In this document: positions 1 to 11,219 of the stretch, one piece after another
Layout of the letters: every line of letters begins with the position of its first letter
Numbering within the stretch: the first letter of the stretch is position 1
NCBI GenBank assembly: GCA_963575745.1
Contig: CAUYUJ010022392.1
Coordinates: forward strand, 365,676-429,675
Direction: 5' to 3'
Length of the DNA: 64,000 nt
Source: Prorocentrum cordatum
Lineage: Eukaryota > Sar > Dinophyceae > Prorocentrales > Prorocentraceae
Program-made: the position numbers and the translations under genes
Notes under the pieces: generated by a model
Database searches by the model: none
Told to the model about the DNA's origin: nothing
The model's input: the letters and a program-made list of their open reading frames with translations, nothing else

Positions 1-480
1 CATTTTGCCGTTTTCTTGCCGGTTCCGACGCCGCTTTTTTACCGGTTCCGCCGCCGTTTTTGGACCGGCTCCGGCTCCAGTTCCGATCCTGGAGCCGTCT
101 TTTGCCGTTTCCGGTCGCCGTTTTTTTGCCGTTTCCATTTTCAATCGGCGTTTTTCTGGAAGCGGTGACAAAAACGGCCCTGCCGTTTCCGGGGCCCGCA
201 AAGGGGAGGAGTCCCCGGCTCCCCGTCCCCCATGTGGGCCTCTCCTGTGGTCTTCCTGTTCCACTTCTGTTGGGGGGCACGACCTGCGCTGCGAGCCCCG
301 ACAGCGCCCAGAGAGCCAGCGACCGCACCGCCTCCGCCGCTTTCCTCTGCCCGCCCCTGTGCCCGACTGCCCCTGGTCCTGGTGATGCCCCTCGCGCCGC
401 AGCCAGTCCTCTTCGATCAGCGAAGGAAGCAAGGGCCAGGAACCAGAGAAGAGACATTCATATGAACATAAGAGCGTTTC
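1..480. repeat. Degenerate GCCGTTTCC-type repeat, then unassigned sequence
   Basis: The first ~180 bases repeat variants of GCCGTTTCCGGT and CCGGTTCCGCC with irregular spacing. Bases 180-480 are GC-rich with no convincing gene; overlapping open frames on the plus strand have low-complexity composition. Confidence 0.45.
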
Positions 481-484
481 GGAG

Positions 485-960
485 GTTAGCGAAGGACGAG
501 GAGGAAGAGGAGGAGGATGAGGAGAAGTTGGACGAGGATGGCGAGTTGGACGTGGATTAGGACGAGGAGGAGCAAGATGAGGAGGAAGAGAATAATGGGA
601 GGAGGAGGAAGAGGAGGAGGAGGAAGAAGACCAATGTCAACCCACGACTCATCAACGACATTGCAATAAACCGTCCCTCCAAGTTCCGTCTTCATCGGCC
701 CCATGGAAGGGTTCATGTTCATTGAGGGAAAGGCCCCGTTGGGAGACAACTGGTTGAAAATCTGGAACTGTGCCAGAACACCATTTCTGGAACTTCAGCG
801 CCGCGAATCACAGTTACTGCTGCGTCATGACGACCCTGAATCGTGGCAGAACGCCATTCCTGGGACTTCAGCTCCGCGAATCAATGTGACTGGCGTGCCC
901 TGACATTCCGACATCGTGGCAACACATAACTTCCGGGACGGTACCCATGATCCCCCGACC
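485..960 (+). repeat. Outlying copy of the ~600-bp monomer
   Basis: A purine-rich GAGGAGG core is followed by the same text that marks each monomer of the 3.7-8.3 kb array: accatttctgg, the cgccgcgaatcacagtt block, ggcgtgccctgacattccg and cataacttccgggacggt. It lies upstream of the main array, separated by the 101-bp minisatellite, so it is a dispersed or broken-off copy. Confidence 0.7.
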
Positions 961-1042
961 CCTCGGAGTTCATCGGCGTGTGAAATGGCGCCCCCTCCCC
1001 AAACAAACCCTTCCCCCGGGAGCCGGATCCAGTCGATTTGGA

Positions 1043-1057
1043 GGGGGGGGGGGGGGG
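1043..1057 (+). repeat. Poly-G run
   Basis: About 15 consecutive G residues in otherwise unremarkable GC-rich sequence (960-1290). Confidence 0.8.
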
Positions 1058-1289
1058 TCTACCAGGCCGGGCCGGGCCGGCCGCGGAGGTACTTTGCTCC
1101 AGCAATTTTTCCAAGGTGGCATCGACGGCCTCAAAACGGGCCAGGAGGATCCCAAGACATCTCCAAGACGGTACGAGAAGGTCCCGAGCCGCAGGATCAA
1201 TCTTCCAACTGGCCTCCTGGGCAAGCGTGCATTATTCGCACATTCACCTCTTGGTCGCTCACAACGTCCTAGATGGTCCGAAAGGCTGT

Positions 1290-1590
1290 GAAGATCGCCA
1301 AGTGGCCCGCAAAAGGGCTCCAAGACGACCCAAGAGGGCCCCAAGACGGCCCAAGAAACCCCGAAGACGGCGCAGGAGGGCCCCAAGACAGCCCCAAGAG
1401 GGGCCCAGGGGGGACACCCGAACGGACATTTCGAGTCATCCACCCAAAGACGCCTCTGGGATACTCCAAGGAGCCCCCAAGAGGCCCCCAGGGAGCCCCA
1501 AGATGGCCGCAACAAACCCCCAAGAGGCCCCCAGGCGGCCCCCAAGAGTTTCAAGAACTGCGTCCAAGACGCCCCCGAGACGTTCCCCAC
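1290..1590 (+). repeat. CCCAAGA-type degenerate repeat, block 1
   Basis: Irregular 10-15 base units of the form CCCAAGACGGCC or CCCAAGAGGCCC fill this stretch. The same units recur in the same orientation at about 12.1, 13.8, 22.05, 29.8, 51.8 and 52.5 kb. Arg/Pro-rich open frames across it reflect composition only. Confidence 0.75.
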
Positions 1591-1742
1591 GAGACCACAT
1601 CAGCCATCCGAGTGGCCTCAGACCCGCAACCCAGGCACGGTGGCGGGATGTGCCGAAGGCCATTCGATATTCATTCGACGGGTGTTTTGACAGATGCCCT
1701 CTGTCTGTGTACGTGGGTTTTTGCCCGTTTCCTCACGCGTGG
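1591..1742 (+). repeat. 150-bp direct repeat, left copy
   Basis: Matches 3435-3587 over its length with scattered substitutions; shared blocks include gagtggcctcaga, gcacggtggcgggatgtg and tctgtgtacg. The pair brackets the 101-bp minisatellite. A shorter reverse-complement copy of the central part lies near 16228-16275. Confidence 0.75.
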
Positions 1743-2290
1743 CCCAAACTGGCCAGGACAGTGACAGTGTAGGCGCCGTTATATGTTGTGCAAGCTACGT
1801 GGGGTGCGCTCACGTGGCACGGTTCAGGAGGCAACAGCAGAAGGACAGGGAGCGAGGGCCCAGGCTTGAGGAGGACATGGAGGCGGGAACGAAGGGCAGG
1901 AAAAGGACGCGTGGGGGGCCGCATCGCCAGCGCGGCAGCAGCAGAGGAACGGTGGCAGGGGGCAGGGGACCACGACGGTAGGAACAGGAGGAGACCGAAG
2001 AGTGTTGCTTTCGTCGGTACCGCGCCAAAGATGCAGCGCTGCCTGCGCCATGTTGCTGCGGCACTCGGACACATGATTGAACCTGGCTGCATTCGTGCAA
2101 GAACCGCGCAAACGCCGCCGCGGCAGCACGTGCCGAACTTTCTCCCCCGGCTCCTTTTCCCTCTCCTCCTCCTTCTGTTCCACCTCGTCTTCCCCTTCCT
2201 CCTCTTCCGCCTCCTCCTCCACCCCCTCCTCCTCCTCCTCCTCCGCCGCTTCTGGACATCTGAAAGTGGCGAGGTCTCATCTGAATCTGA
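1743..2290. other. No gene seen; CTCCTC tract at the end
   Basis: Bases 1743-2150 contain no recognisable gene. A pyrimidine-rich CTCCTC tract occupies about 2155-2252 and leads into the 101-bp minisatellite. Confidence 0.5.
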
Positions 2291-3260
2291 GTGAGACGTC
2301 ATCCCGCTGGGCCCCCCAGCAACCCTCGAAAGTGGCGACAGCTTCGCAGATCGCAGCCCCACAGGGATGGCGAAGTCTCCTGGTGGTCTGGGTAAGACGT
2401 CACTCCGCTGGACCCCCCAGCAGCCCTCGAAAGCAGCGACAGTTCCGCAGATCGCAGCCCCACAGGCACGGCGAGGTCTCCTGGTGGTCTGGGTAAGACG
2501 TCACCCCGCTGGACCCCCCAGCAGCCCTCGAAAGTGGCGACAGCTTCACAGATCGCAGCCCCACAGGCACGGCGAGGTCTCCTGGTGGTCTGGGTAAGAC
2601 GTCACTCCGCTGGACCCCCCAGCAGCCCTCGAAAGTGGCGACAGCTTCGCAGATCCCAGCCCCACAAGGATGGCGAGGTCTCCTGGTGGTCTGGGTAAGA
2701 CGTCACTCCGCTGGACCCCCCAGCAGCCATCGAAAATGGCGACAGCTTCGCAGATCGCAGCCCCACAGGGATGGCGAGGTCTCCTGGTGGTCTGGGTAAG
2801 GCGTCACTTTGCTGGACCCCCCCCAGCCCTCGAAAGTGGCGACAGCTTCGCAGGTCGCAGCCCCCCCCCCCACCCAGGGATGGCGATGTCTATTTTATGC
2901 CTGCGTAAGACGTCACTCCGCTGGACCCCCCAGCAGCCCTCGAAAGTGGCGACAGGTTCGGATATGGCAAACCAACAAGGATGGTCAGTCTCAAATTGCT
3001 AAACCTAAGATGTCACTCCGCTGGACCTCCCCACAGCAGCTCTCGAAAGTGGCGACAGTTTCGCAGATCGCAACCCCACAAGGATGGCGAGGTCTCCTGG
3101 TGGTCTGGGTAAGGAGTCACTCCGCTGGACCACCCAACAGCCCTGATCGCAGCCCCACAGGGATGGGCAGGTGTCCTGGTGGTCTGGGTAAGACGTCACA
3201 CCGCTGCACCCCTCAGGCGCCCTCGAACGTGGCTACAGTTTCGCAGATTGCAGCCTCCCA
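2291..3260 (+). repeat. 101-bp minisatellite, about ten copies
   Basis: The start of each unit (gtaagacgtcactccgctgg) recurs at about 2291, 2392, 2493, 2594, 2695 and 2796, an exact 101-base spacing, then with small length changes at about 2905, 3006, 3107 and 3188. Every unit has CCCCACAG followed by GGATGG, and ends in GGTCTGG followed by GTAAG, so it resembles a short exon between an acceptor and a donor. The period is not a multiple of three, so reading frames rotate from copy to copy. Confidence 0.9.
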
Positions 3261-3434
3261 GGGATGGTCAGGTACGAGGCAGGCTGGCACGCAAGAATGG
3301 GCGAGGTGAGAGGCAGGAAGAAAGAGGAGAGGCGGAGGGGGGCGGGAGAAGAGGAAGACGCGCGGGCAGTTTCTAGTCAACACGAATACCCAACGCAAGG
3401 GGGTGCGAACAACTGCCTCCAAGACCCCACCCAT

Positions 3435-3587
3435 GAGACCCCATCAGCCAGCCGAGTGGCCTCAGATTCGCAACCCAAGCACGGTGGCGGGATGTGCTGA
3501 AAGCCATTCGATAATCATTCGTCGGGTGTTTTGGCAGATGCAATCCGTCTGTGTACGCGGGTTCTTACCCTATTCTCCATGCGTGCA
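3435..3587 (+). repeat. 150-bp direct repeat, right copy
   Basis: Counterpart of 1591-1742 (offset 1844 bases at the left edge). Sequence between the minisatellite and this copy (3261-3434) is purine-rich and shows no gene. Confidence 0.75.
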
Positions 3588-5384
3588 CGACGAATACGGA
3601 GAATGTCAGCCCAAGAGGCTCCGAAACGGCCCCCATGAACCCCCCTAAAGAGCTCCAAGAAATCCCCAACAAGGCGCGAACAACGCGCAGCAACCAGAGG
3701 CCCAATACTAATTGTTGACACTGCTGCAACCTCTGCAGACGAGTGTGCGCGGCGCTAATGCGAAACCCATGTTTTGAGAACGACTCGCCCGCCATCCGCG
3801 AAGCTCCTGCGAATTTTTAGCACGAATGTCGCGGCGCTAAAGCCAGAGACATCCTGTGGAAACGGCCAAGGAGGAGGAGGAGGCGGAGGCGGAGGAGGAG
3901 GAGGAGGAGGGGGTGGAGGAGGAGGAGAATGAGGGGGGGCGGAGAAGGAGGAGGAGGAGGAGGAGCAGGAGGAGGAGGCAGAGGATGACGAGAAGTTTGA
4001 CGATGACGAAGAGATGGTCGTGATTTAGGAGTTGGACGAGGAATAGGCGCAAGATGAGGAGGAAGAGAAGGCTGAGGGGGAGAAGAAGGAGGATGAGGAC
4101 CAGTGTCAACCCAAGATTCACCAATGACATTGCAATAACCCGTCCCTCCACGTTCCCTCTTCATAGGCCCCATCGGAACATTCATTTTCATTGAGGGGCA
4201 AGCCCCATTGGAAAACAACCGTTTCAACATCTGAAACTGTGCTGGAGCACCATTCCTGGGACGTCAACGCTTACTGTTGCGTCTTTGCAATCCTGAACCG
4301 TGGCAGAACACCATTCCTGGGACTTCAGCTCTGCGAGTCAACGTGTTTGGCGCGCCCTGACGTTCCGACATCGTGCCAACACATAGTTTCTGGGACGTTC
4401 GCCATGAGGATCCTTGAAGCTGCTGCAAACTCTCAAGACGAATGCGTGGGGCGCTAATGCGAGAACCACGTTTTGAAAACGAATCGCCCTGCATCTGTTA
4501 AGCTCCTGCGAACTTTTGAAAACGAATGCCGCGGCGCTAAGGCGATAGCCATACTTTAAAACGGCCTGGGAGGAGGAGGAGAAGGAGGAGGAGAAGGAGT
4601 TAGACGAGCATGAGGAGTTGGACGTGGTTGAGGAGTTGGACGTGGAGGAGGAGCAAAATGAGTAGGAAGAGAAGGTTGGAAGGGAGGAGGAGGAGAGGGA
4701 AGACGACCAATGCCAACCCAAGACTCATCAACGATATACCAATATACTATCCCTCCACGTTCCCTCTTCATCGGCCCCCATCGAAGGGTTCATTTCCATA
4801 GAGAGAAAGGCCCCGTTGGAAGACAACCGTTTGAAAGTCCGGAACTGTGCCAGGACACCATTCCTGGGACGGCAGCGCCGCGAATCACAGTTTTCTGTCG
4901 CATCTGGATAATCATGACCCGTGGCAAGACATCGTCGCTCGTGGGACTTCAGCTCCGCGGGTCAACGTGATTGGCGAGCCCTGGCATGCCGACATTGTGC
5001 CAAAACAGAACTTCTGGGACGGTAACCATGGGAAACTTTGAAACTGCTGCAAACTCTCAAAACGAATGCGCGCGGCGCTAATGCGAGAACCACGTTTTGA
5101 AAAGGAACCACCACCCTTCAAAACGAATGTCGCGGCGCTAAGGCGAGAACCATACTTTGGAACGGCCCAGGAGGAGAAGGAGTAGGAGGAGGAGCAGATG
5201 GAGGAAAAGGAGGAGGATACGTTGAAAGTGGTTTAGGAATTGGGCGTGGTTTAGGAGTTAGACGAGGAAGAGGAGGAGGAGCAAGATGAGGAGGAAAAGA
5301 AGGCTGGGGGGGAGGAGGAGGAGGATGAGGATGAGGAGGAAGAGGGCCAGTGTACACCCAATACTCATCAACCATGGTCAATAA

Positions 5385-5662
5385 CCTGCCCCTCCAAGCT
5401 CCCTCTTCATAGGCCCCTCGAATAATTCATTTCCATTGAAAGAAAGGCCTGGTTGGAAGACACCCGTTTGAAAATCTGGAACTGTGCCAGAACACCATTC
5501 CTGGGACGTCAGCGCCGCGAATAACGGTTACTGTTGAGTCTTGACGATCCTGAATCGTGGCAGAACACATGTCCTGGGACTTCAGCTTCGCGAGTCAACG
5601 TGATTGGCGCGCCCTGACAGTCCGACATCATGCCCAAACATACTTTCTGGGAGATTAGCCAT
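5385..5662 (+). repeat. 278-bp duplicated block, first copy
   Basis: Appears identical by eye to 6578-6855 at a constant offset of 1193 bases, that is, two monomers. The neighbouring monomers are far more diverged, which points to a recent two-monomer duplication or conversion. Confidence 0.85.
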
Positions 5663-6577
5663 GCGAGTCCTTGAACCGGTTGCGAACTCTTACGACGAAT
5701 GTGCGTGCGCTGATGTGAGAATCACGTTTTGAAAACGAATCGCCCTGCATCTGTTAAGCTCCTGCGAACTTTTAAAAACGAATGTTGCGGCGCTAAAGCG
5801 ATCGCCATACTTAACAAACGGCCCGGGAGGAGGAGGAGGAGGAGGAGGAGCAGAAATTGGACGAGTATGAGGAGTTGGACGTGGTTGAGGAGTTGGACGT
5901 GGAAGAGGAGCAAAATGAGTAGGAAGAGAAGGTTGGAAAGGAGGAGGAGGAGGAGAGGGAAGACGACCAGTGTCAACCGAAGACTCCTCAACGATATACC
6001 AATACACCATCCCTCCACGTGCCCTCTTCATAGGGACGTCAGCGCCGCGAATCGCAGTTCCTGTCGCATCAGGATAATCCTGAACCGTGGCAAGACATCG
6101 TCGCTCCTGGGAATTCAACTCCGCGGGTCAACGTGATTGGCGCGCCCTGACATGCCGACATTGTGCCAAAACAGAACTTCTGGGACGTTAACCATGAGAA
6201 CCCTTGGAACTGTTGCAAATCTCAAGACGAATGCGCGCGGCGCTAATGCGAGAACCACGTTTTGAAAAGGAACCACCCTTCATCCGTGAAACTCCTGCGA
6301 ACTTTTAAAACGAATGTCGCGGCGCTAAGGCGAGAACCATACTTTGGAACGGCCCAGGAGGAGAAGGAGTAGAAGGAGGAGGAGCAGGTGGAGGAAAAGG
6401 AGGAGGATAAGTTATAAGTGGTTTAGGAGTTGGGCGTGGTTTATGAGTTAGACGAGGAAGAGGAGGAGCAACATGAGGAGGAAAAGAAGGCTGGGGGGGG
6501 AGGAGGAGGAGGAGGAGGATAAGGATGAGGAGGAAGAGGGCCAGTGTACACCCAATACTATCAGCCATGGTCAATAA

Positions 6578-6855
6578 CCTGCCCCTCCAAGCTCCCTCTT
6601 CATAGGCCCCTCGAATAATTCATTTCCATTGAAAGAAAGGCCTGGTTGGAAGACACCCGTTTGAAAATCTGGAACTGTGCCAGAACACCATTCCTGGGAC
6701 GTCAGCGCCGCGAATAACGGTTACTGTTGAGTCTTGACGATCCTGAATCGTGGCAGAACACATGTCCTGGGACTTCAGCTTCGCGAGTCAACGTGATTGG
6801 CGCGCCCTGACAGTCCGACATCATGCCCAAACATACTTTCTGGGAGATTAGCCAT
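6578..6855 (+). repeat. 278-bp duplicated block, second copy
   Basis: Second copy of 5385-5662; identity ends at gattagccat, after which the copies diverge. Confidence 0.85.
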
Positions 6856-6931
6856 CAATCCGTGAAGCCCCAGCGAACTTTTAAAATGAATGTCGCGGCG
6901 CTACGGCGAGAGCCATACTTTGAAAACGGCC

Positions 6932-7190
6932 TGGGAGGAGGAGGAGGAGGAGGAGGAGGAGGAGGAGGAGGAGGAGGAGGAGGAGGAGGAGGTGGAGGAG
7001 CAGGAGGAGGGGGAGGAGCAGGAGGAGGAGGAGGAGGAGCAGGAGGAGGGGGAGGAGGATGAGGAGGATAAGGAGGAGGATGAGGATGAGGATGAGGATG
7101 ATGATGAGGAGGAGGAGGAGCAGGAAAAGGAGGACGAGGAGGTGGAGGAGGAGGAGGAGGATAAGCTGCACGAGGATGAGGAGTTAGACG
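6932..7190 (+). repeat. GGA-triplet expansion in one monomer
   Basis: About 20 uninterrupted GGA triplets followed by interrupted GGA/GAG/GAT sequence; the largest purine core in the array. Confidence 0.9.
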
Positions 7191-8285
7191 TGTTTTAGGA
7201 GGTGGACGAGGAGGAGAAACATGATGATGAGGAAAAGTGAAATAGGGGTGAGAAGGGGGCGGAGGAGGAAGAGGACCAATGTAAACCCAAGCCTTGTCGA
7301 CGATATTGCAAGAAGCCGTCCCTCCAAGCTCCCTCTTCATCGGCCCCATCGAAAAAAACATCTTCATTGAAGGAACGCCCCCGTTGGAAGATTACTGTTT
7401 GAAAATCCGCAACTGTGCCAGAACACCTTTCATGGGACGTCAGCGCCGCGACTCACGGTTACGGTTGCGTTTTGCTTCGAACTCTTAAGGCGAATGTGCG
7501 CAACGCTAATGCGAGAACAACGTTTTGAGAAGAACCGCCCTCAATCCGTGAAGCTCCTGCGAACTTTTAACACGAACGTCGCGGCGCTACGGCCAGAGCC
7601 ATACTCTGGAAACGGCCCGGGAGGAGGAGGCGGAGGAGGAGGAAGAGGAGGAGAAACTGGACAAGGATGAGGAGTTGGACGTGGTTGAGGAGTTGGACGA
7701 GGAGGAGGAGCATGATGAGGAGGAAGAGAAGGATTGGGGGGAGGCGGAGGAGAAGGAAGAGGCCCAGTCTAAACACAGGCACATCGACGGTATTGCAATA
7801 AACCATCCCTCCACGTTCCCTCTTCATAGGCCCCCATCGAAGGATTCATTTTCATTAGGCGAAAGGCCCCGTTGGAAGACAACCGTTTGAACATCTGGAA
7901 CTGTGCCAGAACACCACTCCTGGGACGTCAGCGCCGCGAATCACGGCTACTGTTGCGTTCTGACAATCCTGAATCGTGACAGAACACATGCCCTGGAACT
8001 TCAGCTCCGCAAATCATAATGATTGGCGCGCCCTGACGTTTCGACATCGCGCCAACACATAATTTCTGGGACGCTAACCATGAGAATCCTTGATGCTGCT
8101 GCTGCAAATTCATAAGACGCATGTGCGCGGCGCTACTGCGAAAACCACGTTTTGAAAAGAAGGAATCGCCCTCCATCCGTAAAGCTCCTGCAAACTTTTG
8201 AAACGAATGTGCGCGGTGCTGAGACCAGAGCCATACTTTGGAAACGGCCCAGGAGGAGGAGGAGGATGAGGAGGAGGAGGACACC

Positions 8286-9480
8286 TGCGTTGCTCAGGCG
8301 GCAGCGTGGCTGATTTCGCTGGGCTGCATCGCGCAACTACCCGAGGCGCCCGACTAGAGGGCCCCGTGCAGGGTGGCGGCGACCGCGCCTTCCGCCCGCT
8401 TTTGCCAATCAAAAGGGCTCCCCCCCACGCCGCAGCCAGGCTCCTTGGACTGGCCCTGTCCCTGACCGTCTGTCCCGGGTCCTGCTCCTGATGCTTCTCC
8501 CTGCGCCGCTGCCCCGTGCCCAGCTGTCCATGGCCCTGGTGGTTCCCGATGCCGTCGCCTATTTCTGTCGACCGGCCCCATCCCCGACCGTCCTTGGCCC
8601 AGTCTCCTCTCTGCGCCGCAACCAGCTCTCTTCGAGCGGTCCTGTCCCCGGCTGTCATCGGCCCTGGCGCTTCCCTGCGCCCTCGCCACCGCCTTGCGCG
8701 CACGGCATCCCCGCCTTTGCTGCTCACTTCTTCGCTGCTTGGGGTCCTCGTGATGGTTTCGGTCGAAATCAAAGTTCAACTCCTGCTTGGGAGCCCGTCG
8801 GTCTCATGTGGCGTGTTCGCCACCCGCGGCAAGACAATGTGAAAACGCATGTTTGCCTTGCACAGCAGAAACTCCTAAAGTCTAGTTCGAGCACACAGAG
8901 CGGGAGCACACATAATCCCCGCTGGGCCAGTGCGGATCTATCGGTCCGCGTGCAGACAGATCGTCGTGCGAGTCGCACGCAACTGTTGCGTTCGTGTTGG
9001 AACGCAGAAGGCAGAAGTGAGAGCAACAACTTCCTGTGCCTCGCAGCGTGACGCAACCCCTGGGGGTGAACTCCATGCCCTCTTCGGTCGGAACTGTTGT
9101 TTAGCGTGGCCCGCGGGGCGGGAAGCTTGGACAAAGATTGGGACGTTGACGCTTGGAAGTGGGAACGTGGCTAGCGTGTCGCGCCGAAGCGTGGTGGGCC
9201 AGACCCAGCGGAGCGACACGCTATGCAAATGATCCTGACCGCAAAACTGGTTGGCCCTTGCTTTGCCCACCCCTGTGGGTACACCGGCCTCCAGTGCCTG
9301 AGGCAGCCTGCGCACTCCTTGTGGCGAGGATGCTCTACGCCTGGGGCCTTCTCCCGCACTTCCTCCTCCGCGGCCGCACTCTTCTTCCCCTGGCTTTCTG
9401 CGTGTGCCCGTACATAGTCCTTGCGCGGCCCGCTGGCTACCTGAACGCGATGTGCGCTCACCCTCGGTATCCTTATAATG
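8286..9480. other. Unassigned GC-balanced sequence
   Basis: No repeats and no recognisable gene. Several open frames of 100-320 codons overlap on both strands, lack family motifs and look like chance frames in GC-rich DNA. Confidence 0.4.
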
Positions 9481-10240
9481 CGGTTTGACTGCGCTCCTCC
9501 TCCTCCTCCTCCACCTCCTCCTCCTCAACTCACGTTCACACCGATCCCAGATCGCCGTCGTCGTTTTTTTTTTCACGACCCCGCGAGGTCTCGACCCTTT
9601 CCCCGGAACCGGTAGATCAAGCTGAGCAATTTCGTTGACGCTACCCGGCCCCAGCTGCGGCCTCTCGAGGCCGAGCGTTGAGAAACACCTTAACGACACG
9701 TCTGGACAACAGGCCGCCCTTTCATGCCTGGTCTGGGGGGGGTCTAAAACTGTTCGTCTGGGAGGGTTGTGACCCTCCCGTGCATTACTATTACGACATT
9801 TGAGATAGTGGATGTCCCCTTCTCCCCCAAATTCAGAGTTGGCACGCGCGGGGAAGGCTGCGGTCGAAGCGCAGCTCATCAAACCCAGTGTCAATTTTGC
9901 TCATGGGGGGGGGGGGCATTGACAGATGAGCTTGGCACGAGTGGCGATCTGCGTCGTCTTGGGCTTTGGGGGGCACCGCGTGGCCCTCGTCTTGCCTCCC
10001 CGGGGCGCGGCGGAGAACTCCATCGAGGCCCTGTCACGCCCCACCGGGTGCGGGCTGCAACCCGCACCCTGTGCAAAACCACACCCTTCGGAGTCGCCGC
10101 GAGTGGGCCAGGGATGGGCGAAGCACGGATCAACCCACTTTACGGTCAGAGCTTTTCGGGAAGCGTTAGGTTGGGCACGACCTCCTACAGGCGAGGCGGA
10201 TCTTGGACAAAAAGTGAAACATAGTCAAACATAGTTTTAT
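9480..10240. other. Short CTCCTC tract and partial dispersed repeat D
   Basis: A CTCCTC tract sits at about 9491-9530. Around 9550-9620 the sequence carries the gaggtctcgaccctttcccc block shared with repeat family D at 28.3, 46.2, 47.3 and 47.9 kb. The rest shows nothing recognisable. Confidence 0.45.
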
Positions 10241-10244
10241 ATTT

Positions 10245-10246
<2 letters not shown>

Positions 10247-10278
<32 letters not shown>
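10247..10278. repeat. (AT)n microsatellite
   Basis: About 15 AT dinucleotides without interruption. Confidence 0.95.
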
Positions 10279-10281
<3 letters not shown>

Positions 10282-10317
10282 AAAACAGCCGAGAAAGTCG
10301 TCGCCTGTTTTTTGGGA

Positions 10318-10360
10318 TGTTTGAATGCTTCTCCTGTAGAGGGACATGCCCGAGACAACT
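10318..10360 (+). repeat. Short dispersed repeat shared with 62.7 kb
   Basis: The block around ctcctgtagagggacatgcc closely matches ctcctgtaaagggacaggcc near 62705-62730. In both places a MITE-like element lies a few hundred bases downstream in the same orientation. Confidence 0.5.
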
Positions 10361-10623
10361 CAAATCAGACCGCCCCCCACATGTGACCCCCCCCACGTTC
10401 TTGCGGAATCTTGGTTCGCTTTTTCCGTCTGTCGTCGGTGCTTCGCCCACCCTTGAGCAGGAGCCGGCCGTCCTGGCATTCATACCACGACATGTTCTTG
10501 GACCGCCCACAATGTTTGAAGACAAACAATGTTCTTAAAACGTCAACGCGAGATGATAAACTAAGACCGTCCCAGCCAGAAATGTTCCGAAACACATTTC
10601 GTGCAAGCCACAGGAGGTTTTTT

Positions 10624-10657
10624 TGAATAATACTATGAATACTAATAATAATAATAC

Positions 10658-10689
<32 letters not shown>

Positions 10690-10715
10690 GTAATAAAAAC
10701 AATAATAATAAGAAA
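10624..10715. repeat. (AAT)n microsatellite
   Basis: Interrupted AAT/ATA triplets. Confidence 0.9.
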
Positions 10716-10732
10716 CAACTGCGTAGGCATAG

Positions 10733-10855
10733 ACTTCTGGCGCTTCGCGCGGATTTCTTGGACCTGCGCTGGACCCCGCGCCAGGGTCGGCGCAAGAGGC
10801 GCCGCCGCGGGCTCCCGGGCGCCGAGCCAAGACATCCGCGCGGGGCGCCAAAAGT
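10733..10855. mobile_element. MITE-like inverted-repeat element 1
   Basis: A 123-bp element with 29-bp terminal inverted repeats at 10733-10761 and 10827-10855 that match at 25 of 29 positions; the arms share the core CGCGCGGAT. The left arm matches an arm of the 63.4-kb element at 26 of 29 positions. There is no coding capacity, as expected of a non-autonomous foldback or MITE-type element. Similarity to the other copy continues for ~30 bases past the right arm, so the true ends may be wider. Confidence 0.65.
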
Positions 10856-11219
10856 TTGTGTTCATGGCGTTGTTCCTTTTTTCGATCTTAGAAAGAACAT
10901 TCTTCGGCGGGCCTACACGCTGGTCGGAAGAAGTAGGTAAAAGCATGAAGTAGGAAGACGGATAAAGTAGATCGTGCCAGGCCCTCACGGAGAATAACGA
11001 ACCACAGCAAGAGCATGCTCGACTCTTGAAGTAGGAAGGCGCCTGAGGCAAGTCGAGATCTGGAACTGCAGAAGTACTCACTTCCAGCGACCAGCGTGTG
11101 CAGACGAGCCAGGGCGCCTCGCCACTGCTAGGCGCCCCCTGGCCCACCTGCAGCGCTGGTGCGCTCCTGGGGGCTCTCCCTCCTTCCCCCCCCGGCTCGC
11201 GCGGCGGCCTCGCCTCGCG

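Larger units (their letters stand above)
3700..8285 (+). repeat. Tandem array of ~530-700-bp monomers
   Basis: The boundary text acggcccgggaggagg (with variants) recurs at about 3863, 4562, 5163, 5820, 6351, 6928, 7614 and 8245. Each monomer has a purine-only GGA/GAG core of 100-250 bases followed by ~350-450 bases of complex sequence with conserved blocks such as cattcctgggacgtcagcgc, gattggcgcgccctgac and cgaatgtcgcggcgcta. Purine tracts produce long Glu-rich (plus) and Pro/Leu-rich (minus) open frames that are not supported as genes. Confidence 0.9.

Noticed and set aside
8938-9894. A 318-codon minus-strand open frame in non-repetitive sequence.
   Set aside because: Arg-rich composition without any recognised motif, overlapped by open frames on the other strand; not distinguishable from chance in GC-rich DNA.
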